The notes below the pieces were generated by a model. It was not told the origin of the DNA. It worked only from the letters and a program-made list of their open reading frames with translations, and searched no databases. Shown here piece after piece: positions 29,000 to 37,825 of a stretch of 64,000 nucleotides of DNA; the first letter of the stretch is position 1; every line of letters starts with the position of its first letter. Where the stretch lies: assembly GCF_029537395.1 (NCBI RefSeq), contig NZ_CP120677.1, forward strand, positions 2,690,566 through 2,754,565, read 5' to 3'. Position numbers and translations under genes: made by a program. This stretch comes from Tissierella sp. Yu-01. Its GTDB lineage: Bacteria > Bacillota > Clostridia > Tissierellales > Tissierellaceae.

Positions 29000-30329
29000 T
29001 GGTAGTGGTAAAGTTGTTGAGTTTACAAAAGAAATGCGAGATGATTATACCATATTAGTACCAAATATGTTGCCGATACATTTTTCAATGTTAAAATGTG
29101 TTTTTCGATCCCATGGATATAATATGGTGGTACTAGAGAATGAAGGGCCATCTGTTGTTGAGGAAGGTCTTAGATTAGTTCACAATGATACTTGTTATCC
29201 TGCATTATTAGTAATTGGACAGTTAATAGATGCTCTAAAAAGTGGAAAGTATAATGTAAATAAAGCAGCACTTATGATAACTCAAACAGGTGGAGGATGT
29301 CGTGCATCTAATTATATACATCTACTTAGAAAGGCATTGGATAAGTCAGGATATGAACAGGTTCCTGTTATATCATTAAATGCTTCAGGATTGGAAAGGA
29401 ATAGTGGATTTAAATTTACTATTCCTATGCTAAGAAAAGCAATAGCAGTAGTTGCATATGGTGATTTACTAATGCTTCTAAATAATCAGGTTAAACCTTA
29501 TGAAATAAATAAAGGTGAAAGTCAGGAACTTGTGAATAAGTGGATTAAGAAGATGTCAGATGAATTATCTGCAAATAAGGGGTATAAGCTTGGAGAACTT
29601 AAAGATAATTTAAGTAAGATTACAAAATCCTTCTCAGAAATTCCAAAACTAAAAGTTTCTAAGGTTAAGGTTGGAGTAGTAGGAGAGATTTATGTTAAAT
29701 ACTCAAGTCTGGGAAATAATAAACTAGAGGAATTCTTGCACAATGAGGATTGTGAAGTAATGGTTCCCGGTCTTATGGGATTTTTAATGTATTGTGTTGA
29801 GAATGGAGTTATAGATACTGCTCTTTATGGAGGAAATTTTATTAAGGGTAAAATTTCTGAGAAAATAAATGAATACCTTGGTAAAATAGAAGGTGCTGTA
29901 AACAGTGCAGTTAGCAAATATGAATGCTTTGTAGCTCCAACTGGATTTAAACATTTAAAGCACCTTGGTGAAAAGGTAATAGGTCTGGGCAGTAAGATGG
30001 GAGAAGGATGGCTTTTACCTGCTGAGATAATGGAGTTGATACAGTTGGGATATGAAAATATTATATGTACTCAGCCATTTGGATGTTTACCTAATCATAT
30101 AATAGGTAAGGGATTAATCAGAAAGATCAAGGGAATTCACGATGATTCAAATATTGTACCTATAGACTATGACCCAAGTGCAACAAAGGTAAATCAAGAA
30201 AATAGAATTAAGTTAATGCTATCCGTTGCTAAAGAAAAACTACAAACAGAGATTTTGCTTCAGGAACATCTCAAGTTCACTGAAGTATTATCTGAAAACA
30301 AATTGAGTCCAATGGAACAAACTAACTAA
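28992..30329 (+). CDS. HgdB/dehydratase-D-component-like protein
   Basis: 445 residues, starting inside the end of the activase gene (8-base overlap). It resembles the C-terminal domains of activase-related proteins and 2-hydroxyglutaryl-CoA dehydratase subunits (HNDTCYPALLVIGQ, QTGGGCRASNY, QPFGCLPNHIIGKG). The cysteines in these motifs probably bind a [4Fe-4S] cluster. The pair likely forms a two-protein ATP-driven electron-transfer system; physiological substrate unknown. Confidence 0.85.
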   Translation: MHNGSGKVVEFTKEMRDDYTILVPNMLPIHFSMLKCVFRSHGYNMVVLENEGPSVVEEGLRLVHNDTCYPALLVIGQLIDALKSGKYNVNKAALMITQTGGGCRASNYIHLLRKALDKSGYEQVPVISLNASGLERNSGFKFTIPMLRKAIAVVAYGDLLMLLNNQVKPYEINKGESQELVNKWIKKMSDELSANKGYKLGELKDNLSKITKSFSEIPKLKVSKVKVGVVGEIYVKYSSLGNNKLEEFLHNEDCEVMVPGLMGFLMYCVENGVIDTALYGGNFIKGKISEKINEYLGKIEGAVNSAVSKYECFVAPTGFKHLKHLGEKVIGLGSKMGEGWLLPAEIMELIQLGYENIICTQPFGCLPNHIIGKGLIRKIKGIHDDSNIVPIDYDPSATKVNQENRIKLMLSVAKEKLQTEILLQEHLKFTEVLSENKLSPMEQTN

Positions 30330-30330
30330 G

Positions 30331-30358
30331 ATAGAAGGAGAAATCCTTCTATTTTTTT
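30331..30358 (+). terminator. Terminator after the activase pair
   Basis: 9-bp stem ATAGAAGGA (30331-30339) / TCCTTCTAT (30344-30352), 4-base loop and T run. Confidence 0.92.
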
Positions 30359-30418
30359 CATACTATTGATGAAAATTTAACATATATATGATAATATATA
30401 AAAAAGGAGGGCATTAAC

Positions 30419-31210
30419 ATGTGGACTAGAGCAGAGATTAAAACATATGCAAAGGAATTTTTAAAGAAACATTATTGGAAGGCATTTATAGTGTGCCTTA
30501 TATTTACTATAATTACAGGTAATCACTTTAATAGAGATGAAGATTTTAGAGTGGAGTACAATTATAATATAGACCTTAATGAGATAGATGGTTTAGAAGA
30601 TGGAAGGAGAATACCTTTAGAAACTGCGTATGATGGTTTGAATTTTTTCCTTGGAAAGATTGGAAAGTTACCTTTAGCCTTTATAGGTACCAGTATATTT
30701 TTATTTGCTATACTTGCATTCATTGTTATACAAATATTTATATTTCCACTCTTAGAGGTAGGGAAAAACAGATTTTTTCTTAAAGCCTTTGAAGATGACG
30801 TAGATATAAAATATCTATTTTCAGCATTTAATAAGGATGAATACTGGGGAATAGTTAGCTGTATGTTTGTTACGGGATTGTACCAATTTTTTTGGAGCCT
30901 GCTTTTAATCATTCCAGGTATTGTAAAGGCTTATGAGTATAAATTTGTTCCATACATTTTAACCAAAGAACCTCATTTGACAGCAAAAGAAGCAATAGAA
31001 AAGAGTAGGTTCATAACTGAAGATGAAAAGTGGAATATGTTTGTTCTGGATTTATCTTTCTTAGGATGGCAACTGTTGGGAATGTTGTTCTTTGGAGTTG
31101 GCGGTGTTTTTGTCAATCCGTATATAGAAGCTACCTATGCAAGGTTATATAATGTGCTGAATGGTGAAGATGATAATATGGATGAAGAAAGTGACTATAT
31201 CTTAGAATAA
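30419..31210 (+). CDS. DUF975-family membrane protein
   Basis: 263 residues beginning MWTRAEIKTYAKEFLKKHYW, the start signature of DUF975 proteins. Four to six hydrophobic segments, with a loop KEPHLTAKEAIEKSRFIT typical of the family before the last two. AAAAGGAGG precedes the ATG. Function unknown. It is followed after 10 bases by a small cytoplasmic protein gene and then a micro-membrane ORF, perhaps one operon. Confidence 0.85.
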   Translation: MWTRAEIKTYAKEFLKKHYWKAFIVCLIFTIITGNHFNRDEDFRVEYNYNIDLNEIDGLEDGRRIPLETAYDGLNFFLGKIGKLPLAFIGTSIFLFAILAFIVIQIFIFPLLEVGKNRFFLKAFEDDVDIKYLFSAFNKDEYWGIVSCMFVTGLYQFFWSLLLIIPGIVKAYEYKFVPYILTKEPHLTAKEAIEKSRFITEDEKWNMFVLDLSFLGWQLLGMLFFGVGGVFVNPYIEATYARLYNVLNGEDDNMDEESDYILE

Positions 31211-31220
31211 GGAGATATCA

Positions 31221-31619
31221 ATGGATAAAGATAATTCACCAAAAACAATAGATGAATATATTGAATTGCAGTCTGAAGATAAACAGAAAATTTTAATAGA
31301 GTTTAGAAAAACCATTAAAGAAGCAATTCCGGAAGCAACAGAAAAAATTAGCTGGCAGATGCCTACATTTTACTACCTTGGTAATGTAATCCATTTTGCT
31401 GCACAGAAAAGACATGTAGGTCTACATCCAGGACCTAATGCCATAGTGGTATTTCAAGAGGAATTAAAGGAGTACAAAACCTCCAAGGGAGCAATTCAAA
31501 TACCTTATGATAAAGCAATACCTTCAGATTTAATTAAAAGAATAGCAAGATTTTCTTTAGAAGAAAACATTCAACGAAATGAAGAAAAATTAGCTGCTAA
31601 GGGAAAGAAAAAGGTATAG
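31221..31619 (+). CDS. DUF1801 / YdhG-like protein
   Basis: 132 residues, complete DUF1801 domain: TIDEYIELQSEDKQKILIEF near the start, ATEKISWQMPTFYY and HFAAQKRHVGLHPGP in the centre, and the basic tail. Family members are annotated as possible iron chaperones (YdhG/Fra-like), which is not proven. AAGGAG precedes the ATG. It lies 10 bases after the DUF975 gene. Confidence 0.85.
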   Translation: MDKDNSPKTIDEYIELQSEDKQKILIEFRKTIKEAIPEATEKISWQMPTFYYLGNVIHFAAQKRHVGLHPGPNAIVVFQEELKEYKTSKGAIQIPYDKAIPSDLIKRIARFSLEENIQRNEEKLAAKGKKKV

Positions 31620-31630
31620 GGGGCATTTAG

Positions 31631-31759
31631 ATGGAAATGGTATTTGGTATTAATGTCATAGGAATAATATTAAATTTTGCTATTAAAGTATTAGGTGTTT
31701 ATGCTTTAGTTTTATTTATTAAAGCTGTGAAAATTTATATTAACAAAAATAATATATGA
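31631..31759 (+). CDS. Micro-membrane protein of 42 residues
   Basis: ATG 31631 with AGGGGG (31618-31623) seven bases upstream opens a 42-codon frame ending TGA 31757-31759. Most of the product is one hydrophobic helix (VIGIILNFAIKVLGVYALVL) with a basic C-terminal tail (KAVKIYINKNN), a plausible single-span membrane peptide. It follows the DUF1801 gene by 11 bases and ends just before a terminator. Not recognised as any family; could be a chance ORF. Confidence 0.5.
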   Translation: MEMVFGINVIGIILNFAIKVLGVYALVLFIKAVKIYINKNNI

Positions 31760-31764
31760 CTAAA

Positions 31765-31795
31765 AAACTCTGATAGGATATACCTGTCAGAGTTT
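31765..31795. terminator. Bidirectional terminator before the aldehyde oxidoreductase operon end
   Basis: 13-bp stem (31765-31777 with 31783-31795, core AAACTCTGA) with one G-U pair, between convergent operons. Confidence 0.85.
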
Positions 31796-31801
31796 ATTAA
31801 T

Positions 31802-32548
31802 TTAATAAATATTTTGGAAGGATTTTTTGAACTTAGAAGCTAGTGATTTTTTCTTACAGTATTCACATACGTGATCTTCTTTTGACCCCAGTTTATCACC
31901 AATGAAATTTAAGGAATCCTCTGTAGCATAATATTTACCACATACTGAGCATTTTACCAAGTCAAAATCCCTGTTCCATATAGTTCTAATTCCGTTGTTT
32001 TCATCTAATTTTATGGCATTTGTAGGACAAACTTCTGCACATGCACCACATCCAATACAGTCTTTTGATGGATCATCATAAGGAGTGGAGACCTTCTTTG
32101 TAATTCCTCTGTTAACCATAGAAATAGCATTAGTTCCTAGCTTTTCACAAGCAGTTACGCATAAGCCACATAGGATACAATCATCATTTTCTTTTTGAAT
32201 ATACCTTTCAGGAGAAACTATCTTATATTCCTTAGCTAATTCTTGTATATACTCATTTTTAGGTGACCTTAACAATAGAAGAAGTATGATATCCTTCCTC
32301 ATTTTAATAATATCCTCAGTCTTTGTAATGACCTCTAAATTTTCTCTAATAGGATATACACAAGCAGAAACTATTTTTTTTCTTTTTCCTTCATTGACCT
32401 CAACTAAGCATAATCTACATCTGCCTAGACCTTCAAAGCCTTTCTTATAACATAAACTAGGAATATTTATATTATTACGTTTGGCAACTTCCATTAAGGT
32501 TTCTCCATCATGACCATTATAAACTTTGCCATTGATTTTAATAAGCAT
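31802..32548 (-). CDS. NuoG/HymC-like iron-sulfur subunit of the AOR complex
   Basis: 248 residues from ATG 32548 (GGAGGTG six bases upstream; upstream in-frame codons belong to the previous gene). Plant-type [2Fe-2S] domain with SLCYKKGFEGLGRCRLCLVEV, a following [4Fe-4S] region, and two ferredoxin motifs CILCGLCVTACEKLG and CIGCGACAEVCP. The C-terminus has two CxxC pairs (CSVCGKYY, CEYCKKK). It corresponds to the N-terminal part of NuoG. Last gene of the operon, overlapping the NuoF-like gene by 11 bases. Confidence 0.9.
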   Translation of the reverse strand: MLIKINGKVYNGHDGETLMEVAKRNNINIPSLCYKKGFEGLGRCRLCLVEVNEGKRKKIVSACVYPIRENLEVITKTEDIIKMRKDIILLLLLRSPKNEYIQELAKEYKIVSPERYIQKENDDCILCGLCVTACEKLGTNAISMVNRGITKKVSTPYDDPSKDCIGCGACAEVCPTNAIKLDENNGIRTIWNRDFDLVKCSVCGKYYATEDSLNFIGDKLGSKEDHVCEYCKKKSLASKFKKSFQNIY

Positions 32549-34358
32549 ATGCAGCACCTCCAATCTTGACAGAATCCTTAGGACAAGCAGTGAAGCAATT
32601 GCCACATTTGATGCAAATATCTTCATCTATTACATGTATTTCTTTTAATGAACCTGTAATAGCATTTACAGGGCAATTCTTTTTACAGATTCCGCAGCCA
32701 ATGCAGGTTTCCTCTTCTATGAAATAAGTAGTTAAGTTCTTACAAACTCCTGCAGAGCATTTATGATTTACAATATGATCCATATATTCATTTCTAAAGT
32801 ATTGTATAGTAGTTAAAACTGGATTTGGTGCTGTCTTTCCAAGGGCACATAATGATGCTGACATTATGGTTTTTCCAAGACTTTCAAGGATATGAATATC
32901 CTCTAATTGACCTCTACCTTCAGTTATATTAGTTAGTATATTAAGCATCATTTTTATACCTTCTCTACAAGTAGTACATTTTCCACAAGACTCCTCTGAA
33001 AGAAATTCCATGTAGTATCTTGCAATCTCCACCATACAAGTAGTATCATCCATAACTATAACTCCACCAGAGCCCATCATGGAACCCATCTTGCTTAAAG
33101 AATCAAAATCTAAGGGTACATCCATATACTCCTTTGGTATACAGCCGCCAGATGGACCACCTGTCTGAACAGCCTTAAATGGTCTGTTTTTAATAATTCC
33201 GCAACCAATATCAAATACAAGTTCGCTTAATTTGGTGCCCATGGGTATTTCTACTAAACCTGTATTCTTTACCTTTCCTACTAAGGAAAAAACTTTTGTA
33301 CCAGAATTATTTTCAGTACCAATTTTATTAAACCAATTAGCTCCATTCAAAATAATAGGGGGGATATTAGCCCAAGTTTCCACATTGTTTAAAACAGTTG
33401 GCATATTCCATAAACCCTTTTCTACGCTTCTAATATATTTAGCTCTTGGTTCTCCGACATTACCTTCAATAGATGCCATAAGTGCACTTGATTCACCACA
33501 TACAAAAGCTCCACCACCACGTACAATTTCTAAGTCAAAATCAAATCCGCTACCAATTATATTTTCGCCTAAATAGCCTAACTTTCTAGCTTTATCAATG
33601 GCAAATTCCATATTTTTTCTAGCAAGCTCATATTCATCTCTTATATAAAGATATCCTTTATTAGAGTTTATGGAATAGCCACAAATTATCATTCCTTCAA
33701 TAATGGTATTTGGATCTCCTTCCATAATACTTCTGTCCATAAAGGCTCCTGGGTCACCTTCGTCACCATTACAGATTACATACTTAGGGTAGTCTTCGAA
33801 TTTGGAACAAGTTCTCCACTTAGTGCCAGTAGGGAAGCCTGCACCACCGCGACCTTTTAAGCCTGATTTTTCAACTTCATCAATTACTTCCATAGGTTCC
33901 ATTTCAAATAGCACTTTATGTAATGCCTTATAACCATCTCTTTCCAAGTAATCCTCTATACTCAATGGATCAATTTCACCTATATTTCTTAAAGCTATCT
34001 TGCGTTGGTGCTTATAAAATGAGGCATCCATGTGATTGATAATTTTCTTTTTCTGATTGGTATCAAAGTATAATAGCCTGTTTATTATTTCACCATTGGT
34101 AATTGTCTTTTCAATAATTTCATCTACGTCTTTAGCTGAGACTTTAAAGTAAGATATATCGTCTGGATGTATTTTAACCACAGGGCCTTTTTCACATAGG
34201 CCATTGCATCCAGTGGCTTTTATCTCAATTTGTACTATAATATTAGGATTGATTTCTAACTTCTCCTTAAGAGATTCATATACTTCATAGCTGTTACTGG
34301 CTAAACAACCAGTACCACAACATACTAAAATTTTTCTTTTATTAGAGATATCATTCAT
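32538..34358 (-). CDS. NuoF-like NADH/FMN flavoprotein subunit
   Basis: 606 residues. The N-terminal thioredoxin-like [2Fe-2S] domain (CCGTGCLASNS, CNGLCEKGP, to about 110) is followed by the 51-kDa core with NADH site GLKGRGGAGFPTGTKW and FMN site ICNGDEGDPGAFMDR, then the [4Fe-4S] motif SCGKCTTCREG. Two C-terminal ferredoxin clusters (CIGCGICKKNCP, CIKCGNCFTACP) follow. This architecture is that of HndC/HydB- and BfuB-type subunits of bifurcating complexes. Overlaps the NuoE-like gene by 8 bases. Confidence 0.95.
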   Translation of the reverse strand: MNDISNKRKILVCCGTGCLASNSYEVYESLKEKLEINPNIIVQIEIKATGCNGLCEKGPVVKIHPDDISYFKVSAKDVDEIIEKTITNGEIINRLLYFDTNQKKKIINHMDASFYKHQRKIALRNIGEIDPLSIEDYLERDGYKALHKVLFEMEPMEVIDEVEKSGLKGRGGAGFPTGTKWRTCSKFEDYPKYVICNGDEGDPGAFMDRSIMEGDPNTIIEGMIICGYSINSNKGYLYIRDEYELARKNMEFAIDKARKLGYLGENIIGSGFDFDLEIVRGGGAFVCGESSALMASIEGNVGEPRAKYIRSVEKGLWNMPTVLNNVETWANIPPIILNGANWFNKIGTENNSGTKVFSLVGKVKNTGLVEIPMGTKLSELVFDIGCGIIKNRPFKAVQTGGPSGGCIPKEYMDVPLDFDSLSKMGSMMGSGGVIVMDDTTCMVEIARYYMEFLSEESCGKCTTCREGIKMMLNILTNITEGRGQLEDIHILESLGKTIMSASLCALGKTAPNPVLTTIQYFRNEYMDHIVNHKCSAGVCKNLTTYFIEEETCIGCGICKKNCPVNAITGSLKEIHVIDEDICIKCGNCFTACPKDSVKIGGAAYAY

Positions 34359-34809
34359 TAGTGGACACCTCCCTGTAGCTGTCTAGAACATTTTTAACCT
34401 TTTCCTTAGTCATACTTCCATAATATTTATCATTAATTAAAATAACTGGAGCAAGGGCACAGGCTCCTATACAATTTACAACTTCCACTGAAAATAGTCC
34501 ATCTTCTGTGGTTTCCCCAGCTTCTATTTCCAGTACCTCTAATAATTCATTCAAAATAGATTTTGAATCTCTAATATGACAAGCTGTTCCATCGCAAACT
34601 TTTATCGTATACTTTCCTTTAGGTTTTAGACTTAATGCCTTATAGAAAGTAGCCAAACTATAAACATCACTTAAAGGAAGATTTAAGTATTCTGCAATGG
34701 ATTCCATATACTCTCTTGGAATATAGCTATATTCTCTTTGTATATCCTGTAATATTGCTAAAGTAAACCTCTTTTCATTAGGATATTTCTTGATAATTTC
34801 TAAGCTCAT
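34351..34809 (-). CDS. NuoE-like [2Fe-2S] subunit
   Basis: 152 residues, full-length 24-kDa-type subunit. N-terminal helical part (FTLAILQDIQREYSYIPREY) and C-terminal thioredoxin-like fold with four cysteine positions CDGTACHIRD and VNCIGACALAPV binding a [2Fe-2S] cluster. Starts ATG 34809 preceded by GAAGGTGAT. It passes electrons between NuoF and the other subunits. Separated from the AOR gene by a 59-base gap with a hairpin. Confidence 0.95.
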   Translation of the reverse strand: MSLEIIKKYPNEKRFTLAILQDIQREYSYIPREYMESIAEYLNLPLSDVYSLATFYKALSLKPKGKYTIKVCDGTACHIRDSKSILNELLEVLEIEAGETTEDGLFSVEVVNCIGACALAPVILINDKYYGSMTKEKVKNVLDSYREVSTNE

Positions 34810-34830
34810 ATTATCACCTTCGATTTAATT

Positions 34831-34860
34831 AGAACATCCACTAATAATAGTGGATGTTCT
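34831..34860. terminator. Intercistronic hairpin between AOR and nuoE-like genes
   Basis: Perfect 13-bp stem AGAACATCCACTA (34831-34843) / TAGTGGATGTTCT (34848-34860), 4-base loop. In the direction of transcription (minus) there is no T run, so it probably stabilises or partly terminates rather than ending the operon. Confidence 0.65.
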
Positions 34861-34868
34861 ATATATTT

Positions 34869-36692
34869 TTATGCTAAAGCTTTATCAGTTAATGATAGTT
34901 CCGATAATTTTTCATCAGTAGGAATACTATCTTTATCCCAGCCTCTAACTTCATAATATTCATAAAGCATAACTTCTAGCTCTGCAACTTTACCCTTTGC
35001 AGGACCACTAGTTATAGGCTCAGTTAACAATCTAGGTGGAAGAGTATCATCTGCCTTAGTTATACCAGCTTCTAAGTTAAATAATTTTTCAAGGTTCCAA
35101 ATTCTTTCTCCTGCCAATAGGAATTCTTCATCGGTATATTCTAGTCCAGTAGAAGCTCTTAACATACTAGCAATCTCAGGCAGACCTATAGCAAATGTAG
35201 TAAATAGACATATATCTGAGGAGTCAACTAAAGCAGTTAGGTCTTGGAATAATTTCAACAATCCAGCTTTTCCTTCCGTAGTTAGTGGGTCGGTCTTCAT
35301 AGGAATACCAAGAACTTCAGGTGATGTTAAATATCCTCTTACATGACATCCGCCACGGTTGCTCGTTGCATATTCCAATGCCATACCTTGTATTGCTCTA
35401 CCATCATAAGCTGGCATTTCTTGTTTTTTAACGCTCATAGATAGTTCAGGATGACCATATTTTTCTGCTAATCTGTATGAACCTAGGGCAAGAAGGTCAC
35501 CAAATCCTTCTCTATTGCCAGTTTTTTCGGTCAAGTCAATAATTGCATCAGCATCACCAAACCCTAATTTGCATCCTAGTTCTTCATTAGAAATGGCTCC
35601 GATTTCAGATAATTCCATAGCACATGCTATAGTAGCACCCATTGTTATAGGATCAAGACCTAGTAAATTACATACATGGTTTGCTTTATCAATGGCATTG
35701 ATATCATCAACACCACAAGAAGCACCATAGGACCACCCAGCTTCATATTCAGGACCTGCAACAATTCCTTTATATTTTCCATCAGGAATTCTAACTACAC
35801 GTCCACAGCCTATAGGACATGCAAAGCAAGCCTTATTTCTTATTAGGTAATTCTCAGCTAGATATTCACCACTTATCATTTCACCATCTTCAAAGTGTGC
35901 TGTTTGCCAGTTTCTAGTTGGCAGTGCATGCATTTCATTTAGGATATTAACCAATACTTCAGTTCCATAAGAAGCAAGACCTCCGCCTTTACCAGTTACA
36001 GCATTAGCAAAAATTTTTTCCTTAGCATCTTTAGTTGCGCTCATGAATTTAAATTTATCATCTACACCTAACCCTTTTGTTCCTCTAACGACAACAGCTT
36101 TAAGGTTCTTTGAACCCATAACTGCACCAAGCCCTGATCTTCCTGCAGCTCTGTCCTTATCATTCATTACAGTGGCGAAAAGAACTTGTTTTTCACCTGC
36201 AGGTCCTATACAAGCAACTCTACCATCTTCTTCATTTTCCATTAGAAGCGTATCGGTAGTTTCAAAGACATCTTTACCCCATAAATGTTCTGCACATTTC
36301 AACTCAATTAAATCATCATAGATGTGTAAATATACAGGCTTATCGGATTTTCCTTCAAATATAATTCCATCATAACCTGCAAACTTTAATTCAGGACCAA
36401 AGTGACCACCAGAGTTTGAAGCACCAATTGTACCAGTTAATGGAGCTTTTGCTACAACATTAAATCTACCTGCACATGTAGCATAAGTACCAGTTAATGG
36501 ACCTGTCATAAATATTAATTTATTTTCAGGACTTAGTGGATCTATTGTAGGATCTATTTCATCATATAAGTATTTGGAGCCTAATCCTCTACCACCTAGA
36601 TATAATTTTGCATCTTCCATATTTAAGTTTTCAACTTTTATCGTCTTTTCTGTTAAATTAACTCTTATAAGTTTACCAGTCCAGCCTTTCAT
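34869..36692 (-). CDS. Tungsten-type aldehyde:ferredoxin oxidoreductase catalytic subunit
   Basis: 607 residues, normal AOR length. Starts [20 protein letters not shown], family signature. The N-terminal domain binds the bis-pyranopterin. The [4Fe-4S] ligands are CFACPIGC (about residue 286) and a late cysteine in [11 protein letters not shown]. Oxidises aldehydes to acids (or reduces acids) with a W or Mo pterin centre. Start overlaps the ferredoxin stop by one base, with GGGGAGGTGG upstream. The companion Nuo-like subunits imply coupling to NAD(H). Confidence 0.95.
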   Translation of the reverse strand: MKGWTGKLIRVNLTEKTIKVENLNMEDAKLYLGGRGLGSKYLYDEIDPTIDPLSPENKLIFMTGPLTGTYATCAGRFNVVAKAPLTGTIGASNSGGHFGPELKFAGYDGIIFEGKSDKPVYLHIYDDLIELKCAEHLWGKDVFETTDTLLMENEEDGRVACIGPAGEKQVLFATVMNDKDRAAGRSGLGAVMGSKNLKAVVVRGTKGLGVDDKFKFMSATKDAKEKIFANAVTGKGGGLASYGTEVLVNILNEMHALPTRNWQTAHFEDGEMISGEYLAENYLIRNKACFACPIGCGRVVRIPDGKYKGIVAGPEYEAGWSYGASCGVDDINAIDKANHVCNLLGLDPITMGATIACAMELSEIGAISNEELGCKLGFGDADAIIDLTEKTGNREGFGDLLALGSYRLAEKYGHPELSMSVKKQEMPAYDGRAIQGMALEYATSNRGGCHVRGYLTSPEVLGIPMKTDPLTTEGKAGLLKLFQDLTALVDSSDICLFTTFAIGLPEIASMLRASTGLEYTDEEFLLAGERIWNLEKLFNLEAGITKADDTLPPRLLTEPITSGPAKGKVAELEVMLYEYYEVRGWDKDSIPTDEKLSELSLTDKALA

Positions 36693-37180
36693 TATTTAGC
36701 CACCTCCCCAAAAACATCGTTAAATAGGTTGGCAATGTTCTTTCTCTTATGCAATGGTCCGTCTAATTCCTTAAATTCAATAGCCCCAGAAGGACATTCC
36801 CTTACACATTGAGGAGTACCACTACATAAATCGCATTTTATAACTTGCTTTAGTCTAGAACTGTAAGTCATGTTACCAAAAGGGCAAGCACTTACACACA
36901 TCTTACAACCTATACATTTGTCTTCATCCACTTTTACAACACCTGTTCTAGAATCCTTTGTGATTGCATTTACAGTACATACAGTCATGCAGTGAGGATC
37001 ATCACATTGCAGACAAGTCATTGGAACTTGCAATCCTGCATCATCATATGGTAGAACTGAGATCGCAGAATCTTTTGGATTAAATAGGTCATTTTTAGTA
37101 AATGAGCAAGCAAGTTCACAAGTACGACAACCTGTACATTTGTCTGGAGAAATAACTATTCCTTTTGCCAAATCAATCAA
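36692..37180 (-). CDS. Poly-[4Fe-4S] ferredoxin subunit of the AOR complex
   Basis: 162 residues with four cysteine groups: [40 protein letters not shown] and [15 protein letters not shown], enough for four clusters, as in AorA/HycB/DmsB-type electron-transfer subunits. It is encoded immediately before the catalytic AOR gene. It should relay electrons from the pterin centre to the flavoprotein and NuoG-like subunits. Start ATG 37180 with AAAGGGGG upstream, directly after a strong hairpin. Confidence 0.93.
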   Translation of the reverse strand: MIDLAKGIVISPDKCTGCRTCELACSFTKNDLFNPKDSAISVLPYDDAGLQVPMTCLQCDDPHCMTVCTVNAITKDSRTGVVKVDEDKCIGCKMCVSACPFGNMTYSSRLKQVIKCDLCSGTPQCVRECPSGAIEFKELDGPLHKRKNIANLFNDVFGEVAK

Positions 37181-37205
37181 CCCCCTTTAAATTATTTAAA
37201 AATAA

Positions 37206-37250
37206 AAAGAGATTATTAACCACAAATATAGTGTGGTTAATAATCTCTTT
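37206..37250 (-). terminator. Strong intra-operon terminator/attenuator
   Basis: Perfect 19-bp stem (37206-37224 with 37232-37250) and 7-base loop. On the minus strand it is followed by TTTTTATTTTT, a full intrinsic terminator, yet it lies between the moaD-like gene and the rest of the AOR operon. Control by read-through is likely. Confidence 0.85.
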
Positions 37251-37351
37251 GCGCATTGGCAGGCATAAAAATTACTTTTTATACCCTATCGTTCATATAG
37301 GCCATGTGGGTCCACATGAATCGAGATTTATTTTAGATTTTAAATTAAATT
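37251..37351 (-). ncRNA. Candidate structured leader upstream of the attenuator
   Basis: Between the moaD-like stop and the terminator are a palindrome CATGTGGGTCCACATG (37303-37318) and a CCTAT/ATAGG hairpin (about 37283-37299). With the terminator this has the layout of a riboswitch or protein-controlled attenuator. I could not match it to the Moco/Tuco or any other known motif. Confidence 0.35.
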
Positions 37352-37576
37352 TTAGCCTCCACCAATAGGTGGGAATAGTGCTAATACATCTCCATCCTTT
37401 AAAGTTTCATCGATATCACTATGTTTTCCATTAACTAAAGCAATTCCTAATGCATCATATCTAATATTTAAATGAAAAAGAACATCTTTAATACTTGTGT
37501 CATCTTCAAAGTCCATAATTTTAGTTTTCCATCTTCCATTTCTAAAGGTAGCGAAAAGCCTAATTTCAACTTTCAT
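37352..37576 (-). CDS. MoaD/ThiS-like sulfur carrier of the AOR operon
   Basis: 74 residues from the internal ATG (37576), preceded by TAGGA; two upstream in-frame ATG/TTG-type codons leave no site. Ubiquitin-like beta-grasp protein ending in the required GG (FPPIGGG), the C-terminus activated for sulfur transfer in molybdopterin synthesis. First gene of the operon. AOR operons of other bacteria carry a similar small gene (AorD type), suggesting dedicated cofactor maturation. Confidence 0.88.
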   Translation of the reverse strand: MKVEIRLFATFRNGRWKTKIMDFEDDTSIKDVLFHLNIRYDALGIALVNGKHSDIDETLKDGDVLALFPPIGGG

Positions 37577-37825
37577 AAGCATCATCCTAATTAAAGTAGT
37601 TAGTAATATATATTCAACATCAAGTGATAAAAATCCTTCTTTTTATGTAAAGTTTTTTGAAAATTAGATTTATTTGATTTGTTTAAGTTTATTTATGGAA
37701 GATATAGTAGTATATAGATATAGAGAGCTACTCTATTTTATTGATTAAATGGATGAAATAATTTTACATCTTATGTAATAACCATGTAATAGATATTTCG
37801 CCTAATTATAGAAGGGGGAACTACA

